64,000 nucleotides of DNA, from positions 16,409,438 to 16,473,437 of the forward strand of contig NC_065415.1 in assembly GCF_024362695.1 (NCBI RefSeq). Direction: 5' to 3'. The notes below the pieces were generated by a model that saw nothing but the letters and a program-made list of their open reading frames with translations, was not told where the DNA came from and made no database searches. Source of the stretch: Pectinophora gossypiella (lineage: Eukaryota; Arthropoda; Insecta; Lepidoptera; Gelechiidae). A program made the position numbers and the translations under genes. Positions 12,701 to 24,700 of this stretch are shown here, one piece after another (the first letter of the stretch is position 1; every line of letters begins with the position of its first letter).

Positions 12701-15700
12701 ATAGGAGATACAATGGCCCACTTTTGATAGTACTTTATGATATACCTACCTGATAATTTAGAAAACCCTAAAATCAGGGTACAAAACAACACTGTGTTTG
12801 AGTTCGTTTGTATTATGGATCATAAATACGAACTGTAAGGTTACCTGAGTGAGATTGGTACTTAACAATTATATTTGGTCTATTGGTCCCTCTATTTCTC
12901 TTTTGTTTTTATAAACTTTCTATTTGCTGTGGGTGCAATCTACGCCGAAGTAGTTCCTACCATGCCCTACGATAAGTCGCGTTATTTATGTTGAAATAAG
13001 TAACGATTGGATTTTTTTCTGTGATTCAACCCATTATTCATTTAGTATCGATCGGCCATCATGTCCGCTTTGTTTGAGTCACACTAAATAGTAATCTAAA
13101 CGTTGTTACACAATTAGACAATGTGCCAGCCACTTATCGTTACCAACTTTATCACAAATGATGTCTATAATATTTTTAAAGTATGTTGTAAGAACTACTT
13201 ATGTCGCAAATGTCCCGTATTATAGCTACATGTTGTGGCTTTAGACTCTTAAATGATGTAAAAGTATGAAAGATACTTAATTAAATCAGGTAAATAAGTA
13301 TGAGGATACAGTAAGTAGTGTGCGCCCCCTGACTCTGCTTCAGAGGTTAGTCTCAAACGATATCTCGATATCGCTAGTATCAATTGACGATAGACTCGTC
13401 TATTTTATTAATAATTAAACTTTATCTGTGTAAACAAGCTCAAAGACTAAACAGGGACAAATTAACATATCGGTTTCCAAGGGATTTTGTTATTATAGGC
13501 TCAAGGCGAAAAAGTTCAAGAGAAGCGACACTTGACTCTGTTGACTTATAAATATAAATGAGAATAAAAATATAATAGGTAGATGAACAGCAGACAAAAA
13601 CATTATTTTTCTCAAATGACAATACGCTGGCGCCGTGACGTGGCTCCGTCGGCTGCTGTCAATGTTGGCGGATGACCAAGCTGGTACAGTCAGTTATGCA
13701 ATAACATTACCTAGTATTGACGCGAGTGTACTATCGGGCATAAGCGCTGGTCCTATTGCTGGCGAGTAGCGAGGTGAGTTAGGATTGAGCACTAAGAGTA
13801 GAAAAGATACGAAATACACACGAAAAGAGGAAGATGAAAAGTATGGTGCGGTAAAGGGCAATACTGCGATAAATGAAACAAAAATACAGGTGAGTAAAAA
13901 AGGAACGCTGACTATCAGAGACTCGAAACCGAAAGGTTCTAAAATTGACAAACTTAACGAGGAACATCTTCAAATGAGAAGAATTATCCTTGAATTATGA
14001 CTCTGATAGAGCAACGAGCGAATAGACAATTCCACATTGATTATATTACTAAAGTAACACGTTCCATGTAAATTAAAGCTTCTTCAGATAATCGGGTGAT
14101 TCAGGCTACAATGTCTGAGCCAAACTGACGAAAGTCTCACAAATTTTCAGTTAATCGCTGACCGCTTTCCCGCCGGCAATGGGCCGTCTGCCCGCGCGGT
14201 AATTCCAGGCCTGGTGCCAGCTACGATCCATTCATAACTGGGTGCTTTGCATCAGCCATACATCATAAATCGCGAGTTCACTACGGGTTACACGTGGGGA
14301 CGTCTCACAATGTTGAAAGAAAGAAAGAAAGAAAGAAAGAAACGTTTATTATAATGTTGCTACTTTGTTGTTTGCGTGATTTTGTTGGGGACAATCAGTG
14401 TCTCTATGAGAGGGATATTTGGTTCCGTGCTTGAAAATATAATCTTTACGTTAATTGTATAATTTAGATTTAGTGATCCATGTTATATTCTTGATCGTCA
14501 TGCTTTGAGCAACGGCCCTAATGATAACGTCTACTTCTTCCACTATGACTGCACTTGTAAAACTCGTTTATCCTCGACTACCTTCACCAGACCCCGACAC
14601 ACAGCAACACATATCGTTACCGGTAGATCGTTTTACACAGTCAGTACATATTGACGTTATCGTCCACGCGCATCTGTAAGACTAAAGTATGACCGAGGAG
14701 GGTGAGGTAAACCTAACTCAGCCGATGGTGGGGAGCGGAGAGTTGCCGTTCTTAACTTAGTATTCACGGTAAAGTCAAACACAATTGAGGTAAGTACCTA
14801 CATATACATATATTTTTTGTAGAAATTGTCACATGCTTGTATTTTGATCGACTCTCACGAATAACAACATTCGTTACGAAACAGCAGTCGCCTTAGAACG
14901 GATGCAGCGAAAGCTGGTATGCGAGGAATGGCGAATGGGGAAACTTTCTTTAAAAACTCGAAGTTTGGTAATACCTAAAGGTATTTTCGTTTCGTACAAA
15001 TTGGATCTCAGTTGGTCGCCGGCATTTTTCCCAATGTCCCGAAATATTCTGATGACGTCACAGGGCACGCTATAGGTCGCCGGAACCACGGAATGCAAAA
15101 ATAAAACATCTCAGTACATTATGAATGTTCTCACGATTGATTTAAAACACATAATATTAATACTTAATAGGTTTTGAAGGTTTAGTTTTAGCTACTGCTT
15201 GTTTAGCTTCACCATTTGTCTTGTTCTTGACGAGAACTGTCGTGTATTGGTTCCGTCACAATAATGTTTTGTTTGATTATAAATGTTATTGATAATTTTG
15301 TAAATCTTAACATAGGAAATCGTACTCTGGCCCCTGCGATCAAGCTGAGCTTAGTGCAAGGACCGCCGCATAACTAAAGTAATTGGTCATATTATACTTG
15401 TCTGTATTTTTATTAATGTAAAATTGTAATACTATGTTCAATAAAGATTATTATTAATTAAGACACGATTTTCTGTTTTCTGACTTTTCCGTTTTTAAAA
15501 CCAGTAGGTTTAGTGGAGTCGCTTATCGCAATGATAAAGTATCCAGCCATATTTCTCTGCGTCACTGTTTTATGATAAAATACCTATGCACTGGATAGTG
15601 AATCGTTTCTAGTTCTACGTTTGTCTTTGTATTTATTAAAAGCCATTGTAATGACTCGACGCTATAGCTCTGTCAACATATTAACCTGCTTAGAATGATA

Positions 15701-18700
15701 AGCAGGACTGAAACTTTAAGGCAGTCATAAATTTAATAAAAGTAACGATATGAAGATAAAATTATTATCGAATTGATCGTTTTGTATTCCACATGTGTCT
15801 TTCTGTTATCTATGCACTTGTAGAGGTTGACGATCGTTATCGGTTGAGAAATAGTGGCATAGTACGTACTGATAATAGTTACATGCATCGTTAAACGTTT
15901 GAATTGAAGTAGATGATACCTATTAAGTTATAAAAACTTATGTACCTACAGTCCTATACTACACGAATGTCGATGGCATTAGTGATATTGACGATACATA
16001 CATGATAGCGCGACAGCGAAATATTGAAAATCTAAATATTATGTTAACTGTAAACAACACGTGCGGCTAGCAAACAAACAACACCTGCACTTGTTTACGA
16101 CACACGTGCAAGGTACGGTAGTGGGGACAACCCTTATAAGACGGCGAGCCGCACGAGTTGTACCATTCTTGTGTCGAACTCCGTACAGAGAACATCCAAT
16201 AAAAGTAATCCGTGACAGTGAGCCATTGTTTAACTGGCGCTATGCGTCCTCCACAAAGGTCACTGTTACCTTGGGATCAGAGTATAATATTCGTACTCTA
16301 ACATCAGAAGTAGAGGATCGTCCTGCTGCCCACCCATTATATTGAAAAAGACGGCCACAAAGGATGAAACTAAGTTTCAAATACTCGTATTATCCTAATA
16401 AGATAATAATCGTGGATGGAGTCAGGTGTTTAATTAATTAAAACTAAGGCTAAACTTGGAATTGGACCTGAATATAAAAATTGGACCTGGACTTGAGCCG
16501 TGGCATATTCATCACAATGTCTATGTACTGTCAGGATCGAGGATAATGTTGCCTACCTGCATTTGAATACTGTTGTTACGGTGAGTCGTTTTCATACTGG
16601 AACTTTATTGTTATTGACTTCATTGCTGGGTGTATTTTAATTTTTAATAATGAGGAAATTGATTTCAAATTAACTTGGAAAGTACTATTTCTCTTTATTT
16701 TAAAACAAAATTGACGAGATATATTCCCGCAATACGTGTCAATCATAATTCAAACCGCGTTTTCAAATCGGTATTCATCATTGTCAAATCTTGGTATTTT
16801 GGTCTAAAAATGTTTTGAATTGGTGCAGACACGCTAACGCTGCGTGGTTTAAGCTGTATTTTCTCACTCCAAGCAATAAAGAAATGAACTTTCGTTAAAT
16901 TACAACGTGATTTGTAATCTACCGTCATTAATCAAATCTTTATAAACCGATTGGAAGAGTCATGTGAATGTGATAATACACCTAGTTATTTTGTTTCATG
17001 TGACCACTGCTACATGATGACGAGTGAATGACAAACGGCGAAGGCGTTACAGCATGGCACAGTCTGAGAGTGGCAGCCGTGCCGCGTGTGTGCCGTGTGG
17101 TGGTGACTTCGTGGCAGCGTATTGTATACTAAGCTGGCGCTTGATTGCCGATAGCCGCCATTTCTTTTAATAGATTATCAGAATGACCGAACAATCTTCA
17201 GAAAGCAAGAAACGTTTCGATTCCAAATGTGCTAAAGTAAAATTATTTCATCCAGGAAACTTTGTGCTTTGTAAACATACCCAATAATCTAATAACAAGC
17301 TAGGTCCTAAATATTTAGGGCCATATCAAATTGTAAAAATTATTGGCAATGATCGATACGAAATACAAAGTCTTCGTCCTGGCCAAAAAAATACTACAAT
17401 AGCTCATGAACATCTCAGATTAATACCAAACCCGAATTTAGAATGATCCGTGATAGCAGTTTACAAGAAATAAAAAAAAATGGTTGTAAAGGTCACTTGT
17501 CAAAACAAGCCACAAAATAGCCTCTGAGTTCATCGAATATTTCTGAGACTGGAACTGCTGCTAATCCAAGCAACTAAAGCCTCTGAGTTTGGCAAACGTC
17601 CCTTTCACCGTGATGTTGTTGAAACAAGCTATATTTTTGGCCGCTGAGTTTGTCAACTGAACTTTCAACCAGAACAAGCTTATAAAATTTAAGCCTCTGA
17701 GTCTGGCGAAAAGTAAAAACTATTTGATTGATTAACATCTTCACCCATTTTAATCCGATCTTTGAACAAATAACGGGCGTAACAATGCAATTTGAAGAAT
17801 GAAACGATTATTATTGAATTTGCCAATTGTAAGCTCGTGTCGATGCACCGATATAGACTTACAACAACTGACTTAACAGCACAAATACTTAATTACAAAT
17901 TGAATATGCTACTACAGTGAACTAAAAGATACCCTTGTTTCAGAATAAACGCAAGCTCAGAGCACGAGCTGCGTATCAGTATGGCCGTGATAGCGCGACA
18001 GCGAAATATTGAAAATCTAAATATTATGTTAACTGTAAACAACACGTGCGGCTAGCAAACAAACAACACCTGCACTTGTTTACGACACACGTGCAAGGTA
18101 CGGTAGTGGGGACAACCCTTATAAGACGGCGAGCCGCACGAGTTGTACCATTCTTGTGTCGAACTCCGTACAGAGAACATCCAATAAAAGTAATCCGTGA
18201 CAGTGAGCCATTGTTTAACTGGCGCTATGCGTCCTCCACAAAGGTCACTGTTACCTTGGGATCAGAGTATAATATTCGTACTCTAACATACATACATACA
18301 TAAACAACCTATATACGTCCCACTGCTGGGCACAGGCCTCCCCTCAATCAACCGGAGGGGGTATGGAGCATACTTCACCACGCTGCTCCACTGCGGGTTG
18401 GTGGAGGTGTTTTTACGGCTAAAAGCCGGGACGGTGATGATAACGTGCCCTCCGAAGCACGGAATCATCTTAGTTTTTCGGACAATCAGGTGATTCAAGC
18501 CTGAAAAGTCCTTACTAAACAAACGACAGGCTCACAAAGTGATTTCGACAATGTCCCCATCGGGAATCGAACCCGGATCTCCAGATCGTGCGCCGAACGC
18601 TCTAACCACTAGACCACGGAGGCTGTCAATATTGATGATATTTCGAAGTTTTTTAGGCGTAAAGGCTCTCATCAGATAGCTCGAAAGTGACCTTGGGTTA

Positions 18701-21700
18701 TTCCAGAACTATATTCACCAGAGTCGCTGGACGTTGAGCTGATGACAAATTCTCTGAACATCAAGATGGCGAAATACCTTGGGCACTTTTTCGGCATTAT
18801 ACTAGCACTATAGAGCTTCTGATCGGTTGTTATTAACCTGCGAATGGCGTCAGTCATCAGACTTTCAACCCTCACGATATGGAACATATGTAGCATAGCA
18901 TCACGCCGCTATCCCCGAAGGAATAGGCAGAGGTGTACAGTATAATGTACAGTCACTCCTCGCCGGCTATGTTTAAGTCCCATGTAATAGGAGCGAGCCT
19001 ATATTGCTATTAATCGGGCTCACATTCTGGAAACCACGTGATATCAATAATCTATTCACATTCAAATTAAAAATATTTATTTCGGAAAGTAGTCCATATT
19101 TAGTTAGTAACAAAAAGTTTAACCTAGTATTATAGTAACAGATTCGAAAGACGAACAACATAAAAATAAAACACATGAGACCGGCCCGAATCACCGAAGC
19201 CGCGGGCAGCTATGTAACAGCGTGCAATCGCACCCAGCGGTTCAGCAGCGGCGAGTCGTACCGGTCCACCAATGCGCTCATGATGGTGTTGGGGTTGGCA
19301 CGCGCACGGCGCAACAGAGACGCACAGCGCTTACGCATGATCGCGTGGAAGTCGTCTACACGCGCCTCGCAGAACATACCGGAGGCGCTACAGCGTCGCG
19401 ACAGCCCCAGCAGCGCCCTGAACGCATTGTTGTATTGCACTCTCAGGTCACTGTATATATGATGCAAACTCGTAAAGTCGAATTTAGTCGCTAAGAAAGA
19501 GAAGAAGTAGAAGTTAAATTGCCATCAACTATTTTCTCCTTTTCCAGCTAGAACCCGGCTCCAAGAAGGAGATCCTAGGCTTAGCAGTGGGCGCGAACCC
19601 GCTGGGCCAGCTTCTATTCTCCCCTCTATTCGGACTGTGGGCCAACCGCGCGGCGAGTGCGCGCGCGCCGCTTCTGGCGTCGCTGGCGCTGTTCGTGTTA
19701 GCTAGTGGACTGTATTCACAGCTGCATCTGACGAGGCCGTATGCTAAGTACTGGATGGTCTTTGCCAGGTTCCTCGTTGGAGTCAGCTCCGGTGAGTTAT
19801 CACTTATTATTTCCTAATAGAGCTCATGCTGATGCAACCCGAATGACCACTACGACCTTAGTATATCGACTCCGAGCTTACCAGCTGATGATAAGTCTTA
19901 AGATGGAATGCGCTTACTAAAACATACAAGACGAATCTAATCTTCTTAAATGTTTAAACCAAAGAAACCCGTTACATTTCCAGCAAACATAGCAGTGGCG
20001 CGATCCTACCTCTCAGCTGCCACCCTGGTCAGCGAGCGTACTCGGGCGGTGGCTGGAGTCTCCCTCGCCCAAGTGCTGGGTTTCGTGGTGGGCCCCGCCC
20101 TCCAGGCCGCGGCGGCCCCCCTCGGCCCCGGCGCCCCCTACCCCCCACCTGGAGACTTCTCCTCACCCTTCCGCCTAGACATGTACACCGCGGCAGGGTG
20201 GATCAATGCACTATTAGGCTTCGTCAACTTCATACTGTTCCTGCCGTGGTGCTTTAAGGAGAGGAAGATCGCGGCTAGGGAGGCTATGGTGGCGCAAGGG
20301 AAGGATTCAGGTGAGAGTTTGTTTTTAAAAGGATGTCTAAAGTGCTCAATGCGTAATTAGTAAATATTATAACCATCGTGGTCAGGATCTTCATTCTACT
20401 AATTTTTACATAAGCAGATTTTACATAGATTCCCTATAATCAATTCAAATGAATGTAAATATGTATACTTAGGTATATAAATATATTCTTCTTCAATTAA
20501 AAAAAATGTGGAGCGATATCGAACGCACAAAGTCTTACTTATTTTGCATATGTTCCATTTTACCGGCTCCAACTAGAAACTAGAGCTCTCTCTACGCTGT
20601 GTCATTTTACTGAGGTGGATCCAACGGCAGACATTGATATCTATATTTTTATAACAGGTTCTGTCTATATTTAGTTGGCTTTTGAAGGTATGTTCTCCTT
20701 TATATCTTTCTTTCATTAAAATAAATTTTGGATCACTTCCAGAAAAAGAAGCCCTGAAATGCATGAAGCCGGACTACGTAAGCAGCTGGACTTTAATCCT
20801 GGCATTCTTCGTGCTGGTGTTCAACTTCGTGCTGCTGGAGACGCTGGCGACCTCGCTGACAATGGACCAGTTCGCGTGGTCCAAGAAGCAAGCTCTGGAG
20901 TACATGGGCGCCCTCATGAGCGCCGGCGCCGTTGTGGCTTGCGCTACCTTCGCCTTGATTGGGCCACTTACGAAGATTTTTGAAGAGAGGTACCTATCTT
21001 GGATTTAGTTTCCTCTCAGACGACGCTTAGACCCAACGTTTACATCCACCTGGGCACCCTCAAGTCTGTTGTCCTAAATTTTGTACTGGTGAGAGCTCTC
21101 AGCGGTCCCCATATTTTTGTCGGCTTTTCAAATATTTCATGATGACTATCTTCGACGACGCGATGTGATTAACCAAGACTTAGCTTAAACAACGCCGTAA
21201 TCGTAATAAAAACAGTAATAGTTCGTTTTTTCAAAAATATATGCCTTAAAACAAGACATCTGTGTGGTGAAAAAGTCGTCAAACAGAAACTTTTGAAATA
21301 CTTACTCGCAAACTATAACTACTTACAGATGGGTCAGGTTTTGTGGTGAGAAGATTTAAATAAGGCATCAGTAACTCGCGTGATGCACGCGATCCAGATA
21401 ATTATAATCATGTACTTAATCGTAAACAAGCAACTAGCAAGTATATCGTTTGTTTACGGCGATGTAGATTGTTGTTATAAAGCCACTGATATTGTTATCG
21501 TGTCCGTTCATTGTTGTAAACGTTTTGAGATCGTGGGAGAGGTCGGCGATAACTCAATGAGGTCAATATCCTTATTTTTATAACAATTTAAAACAATGGC
21601 TGAATCTGTTTCAATACTTAAATTTTATTCATAATCTCTTTGGATTAGTGAAGAAGTTTGCATCTAAGGAGTCTAAATACAGCTCGATGTTCTTCTCATT

Positions 21701-24700
21701 CACGTCGATGACCTCACCAACCCTGTCGTTAGAGTTACCTGTATTGTTGAGTCAACAAAGACTACTTACTTACTTAAGTAAATATAGGGCTCGATTTTTC
21801 TTTAGAGCAGGGTAAATAGGCACTTTTTTGAGTTTTCGTGCTCCACCTTAGACCAGGCGGGATTGTGGTCAAACGCTCTCAAATATTTAAAAAAAGTAGC
21901 AACATAGGTTTATGCAGATGGTGTTACGCGGAACAGCTGTAGCTAAAACTAAATCCGTTTATATTCCCAGAGCACTACTCCTATGGGGCGGGTTCCTCCT
22001 GACCGGCATGGCGTCAGTGTTCTGCATCCCGTGGGGCCCCGGGCCGCCGCCGCTGGCCCCGGTCAACGCGACGGAGGCCGGCGGCGGGTGCCCGCAGTCC
22101 ACGCAGCCCTGGTGCGAGGACTCCCGGGGCATCAACATCCCGCAGTTCCTGCTGGGGTACGCGTGCGTCTCCGTGGGGTATCCCCTCGGGGTGACGCTCA
22201 TACAGACTATCTTCTCCAAAGTGCTTGGGCCAAGGCCACAGGTGAGCATACATTCATTTTATCGTTACATAGACTAAGATGGCCGAGAGTACATGACAAC
22301 ACTGCTGTAGTGGATCCAGGAATGTATTTGTTGGTTTTTGTAATTTTATACCTCATCAACAGCCTATATACGTCCCACTGCTGGGCACAGGCCTCCCCTC
22401 AATCAACCGGAGGGGGTATGGAGCATACTCCACCACGCTGCTCCAATGCGGGTTGGTGGAGGTGTTTTTACGGCTAATAGCCGGGACCAACGGCTTAACG
22501 TGCCCTCCGAAGCACGGAATCATCTTACTTTTTCGGACAATCAGGTGATTCAAGCCTGAAAAGTCCTTACCAAACAAAGGACAGTCTCACAAAGTGATTT
22601 CGACAATGTCCCCATCGGGAATCGAACCCGGACCTCCAGATCGTGAGCCTAACGCTCTAACCACTAGACCACGGAGGCTGTCAGACCACGGAGGCTGTCA
22701 ATTTTATACCTATGCGGTGGAAAATGTCACTTGATAATAAACTCAGAATAATGAGCTGAATCACCCCCCTCAGTATTCGTTACGATGCCACTTACACCCC
22801 GTGTAAAACTTACAGGTTTCAGTGCCATACTTTTTTGCTACCAAAATTCCAATGGATAACTACTCAGAGTTTGTCTGAAGTATCCCTCAAAATTTTCGTT
22901 ACGATGTCAATAACACCCTGTATAATTTCAAAGCATACACAATAGAGTAAACAATGTGTGTGAGTGACCGTCGCGTCTTGCGGTTTTTATAAGAAACTTG
23001 ATTATAATTATAGTATTGTCTGAGTATACAAAGCCGGCTGGACTTGTTACTGTAATTGCGATGTACTTATATACACTTCTCATCAAAAAAATCGAAACAC
23101 TTCCGTTTTCATTGTTTCTGTCCGAATTTAACACAAAAAAGAATTCATACGATGAAAAAAAATACATAAATGTATAGCTGGCAGTTTGGCCATTACAGTA
23201 ATAAGCGAAAATTCTAAATTCAAAATTAGAATTTCATTTGTTTATCTTATAAACGAAATGAATCACTGTTTTGAGACAAATGTGTGTTTAGGGTTGGAGT
23301 ACATTTAGCGTTTAAAAACTAAAAATTGGCGCCTATCCTTAAACTTTTTGTTTTTTATTTCAATACTGTGACTTTGGGACGTCTGAAAAAAGGTTTTTTT
23401 TCTAAAACGTATGGATACTTCGCCCACAGAAGCCGCCCAAGTTGTGGCATTGCTGGATTCTGGCCTTAGTCAGCGTGTTGTGGCTGCAAGACTGCATCTA
23501 AGCCTGTCGTCTGTTCATAGAGTCTATAAACGTTATCGGGAGACTGGTTTGTTCACGCGCCGTTCAGGATCTGGCAGGAATCGGGTCACTTCTGAGCGAG
23601 ATGATCGATTTATTGTAACAACTTCTTTAAGAAATCGACGCCTTAACGCTTTTCAACTGCAGCAGCGGCTTCGTGTTGTACGAAGGGTGGCTGTAAGTGA
23701 CTCTACAATTAGAAGAAGGTTGAAGGATCGTGGACTGGTACCGCATAAGCCAGCAAATGGGCCGAAATTAACTGCAGACCATCGAAGAGCGCGCCTTAAC
23801 TTTGCACGTGAGCACCTAAATTGGTCATACCTACAGTGGAGCAAAGTTCTCTTTTCTGATGAGTGTAAAATTATGCTGTATGGTAACGACGGAAGGAACA
23901 AGGTCTACAGAAGAGACGGAGAACGCTATGCACAATGCTGCATTGAAGAAAAGGTCAGCTATGGTGGCGGTTCGTGGACGGTTTGGGGAGGAATCAGCGC
24001 CGACGGTAAGACAGAGCTTGCTTTCGTGTCTGGGCCACGTCTGCCTGCACTAAACTGTCATCGGTACGTCGAAGAGTGTCTCGAGCCTCATGTGATGCCC
24101 TATGCACATTTTATTGGCAACGGCTTCATATTCATGCACGACAATGCTAGGGCTCACACCGCGGGCGTCGTACGAGATTATCTTAACGAAGTCGATATCT
24201 CTATTATGGAATGGCCAGCAAGAAGCCCGGACATGAATCCCATTGAACGTCTGTGGGATGAATTAAAGAGACGAATTCGAGCAAGAGATCCTGCCCCAGA
24301 AACACTTAGCCAGCTGCAAGATGCAATCCAAGAGGAATGGGACAATATACCACAGCATGTGATCGTGACTCTCATCCGATCGATGAAGAACCGTATGGAA
24401 GCAGTAATTAGAGCTCGGGGAGGGAATACAAGTTATTAAATAAACGTTTTTTAGCTTTTTTTTTCATTTACGTGTGTTGTTTTATCCATTTCCTTTATAC
24501 TCCATACGGAATAAAAATGACTCATTTAACAAAATACGAAACCTATGAAAAATTCATTTAAATTTAGAACATTAACATTAAGATTTGATAAGCTCATTAT
24601 TATTACTCACTATTAAACGACATTTAACATTTATTCCTAAATGTACACATTTTTCTGATAATCCTGACAAAACGTAAACTTGCAAGGTGTTTCGATTTTT

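Larger units (their letters stand above)
16003..18288 (+). mobile_element. Non-autonomous Ty3/gypsy-type LTR retroelement, identical LTRs
   Basis: Two 301-bp direct repeats (16003-16303 and 17988-18288) start TGATAGCG and end CTCTAACA, and read identically base by base. They flank a 1684-bp internal region. The 4-bp duplication TACA lies at 15999-16002 and 18289-18292. The only recognisable coding remnant is the integrase C-terminus (17182-17446), which has an in-frame stop. No reverse transcriptase, gag, tRNA-type primer site beginning TGG or polypurine tract was seen, so movement must have depended on another element. Identical LTRs imply a recent insertion. It sits in intron 2 of the MFSD8-like gene, same strand. 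Confidence 0.88.
6353..19547. other. MFSD8-like intron 2 (13.2 kb), repeat-rich
   Basis: The largest intron of the gene, with no further MFSD8 exon seen. It contains MITEs (6399-6596, 7107-7475, 8901-9090, 9457-10112, 12267-12387), short LINE ends (10284-10332, 11003-11254), an LTR retroelement nested in a SINE tail (15997-18628), and a LINE fragment (19040-19467). Stretches at 12400-14300 and 14800-15990 held nothing recognisable. Confidence 0.7.

Noticed and set aside
13785..14000. Lysine-rich 71-codon open frame
   Set aside because: Starts at TTG, has no splice context matching neighbours and no recognisable domain; could be a retroelement scrap but cannot be supported.
16061..16345. Open frame of 94 codons in the 5' LTR, repeated at 18046-18303
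   Set aside because: It is the same LTR sequence twice; it overlaps TATA and polyadenylation signals and shows no protein family features.
21959..22249. Long minus-strand frames opposite MFSD8 exon 6
   Set aside because: Shadow frames caused by high GC of the real exon; no family similarity.
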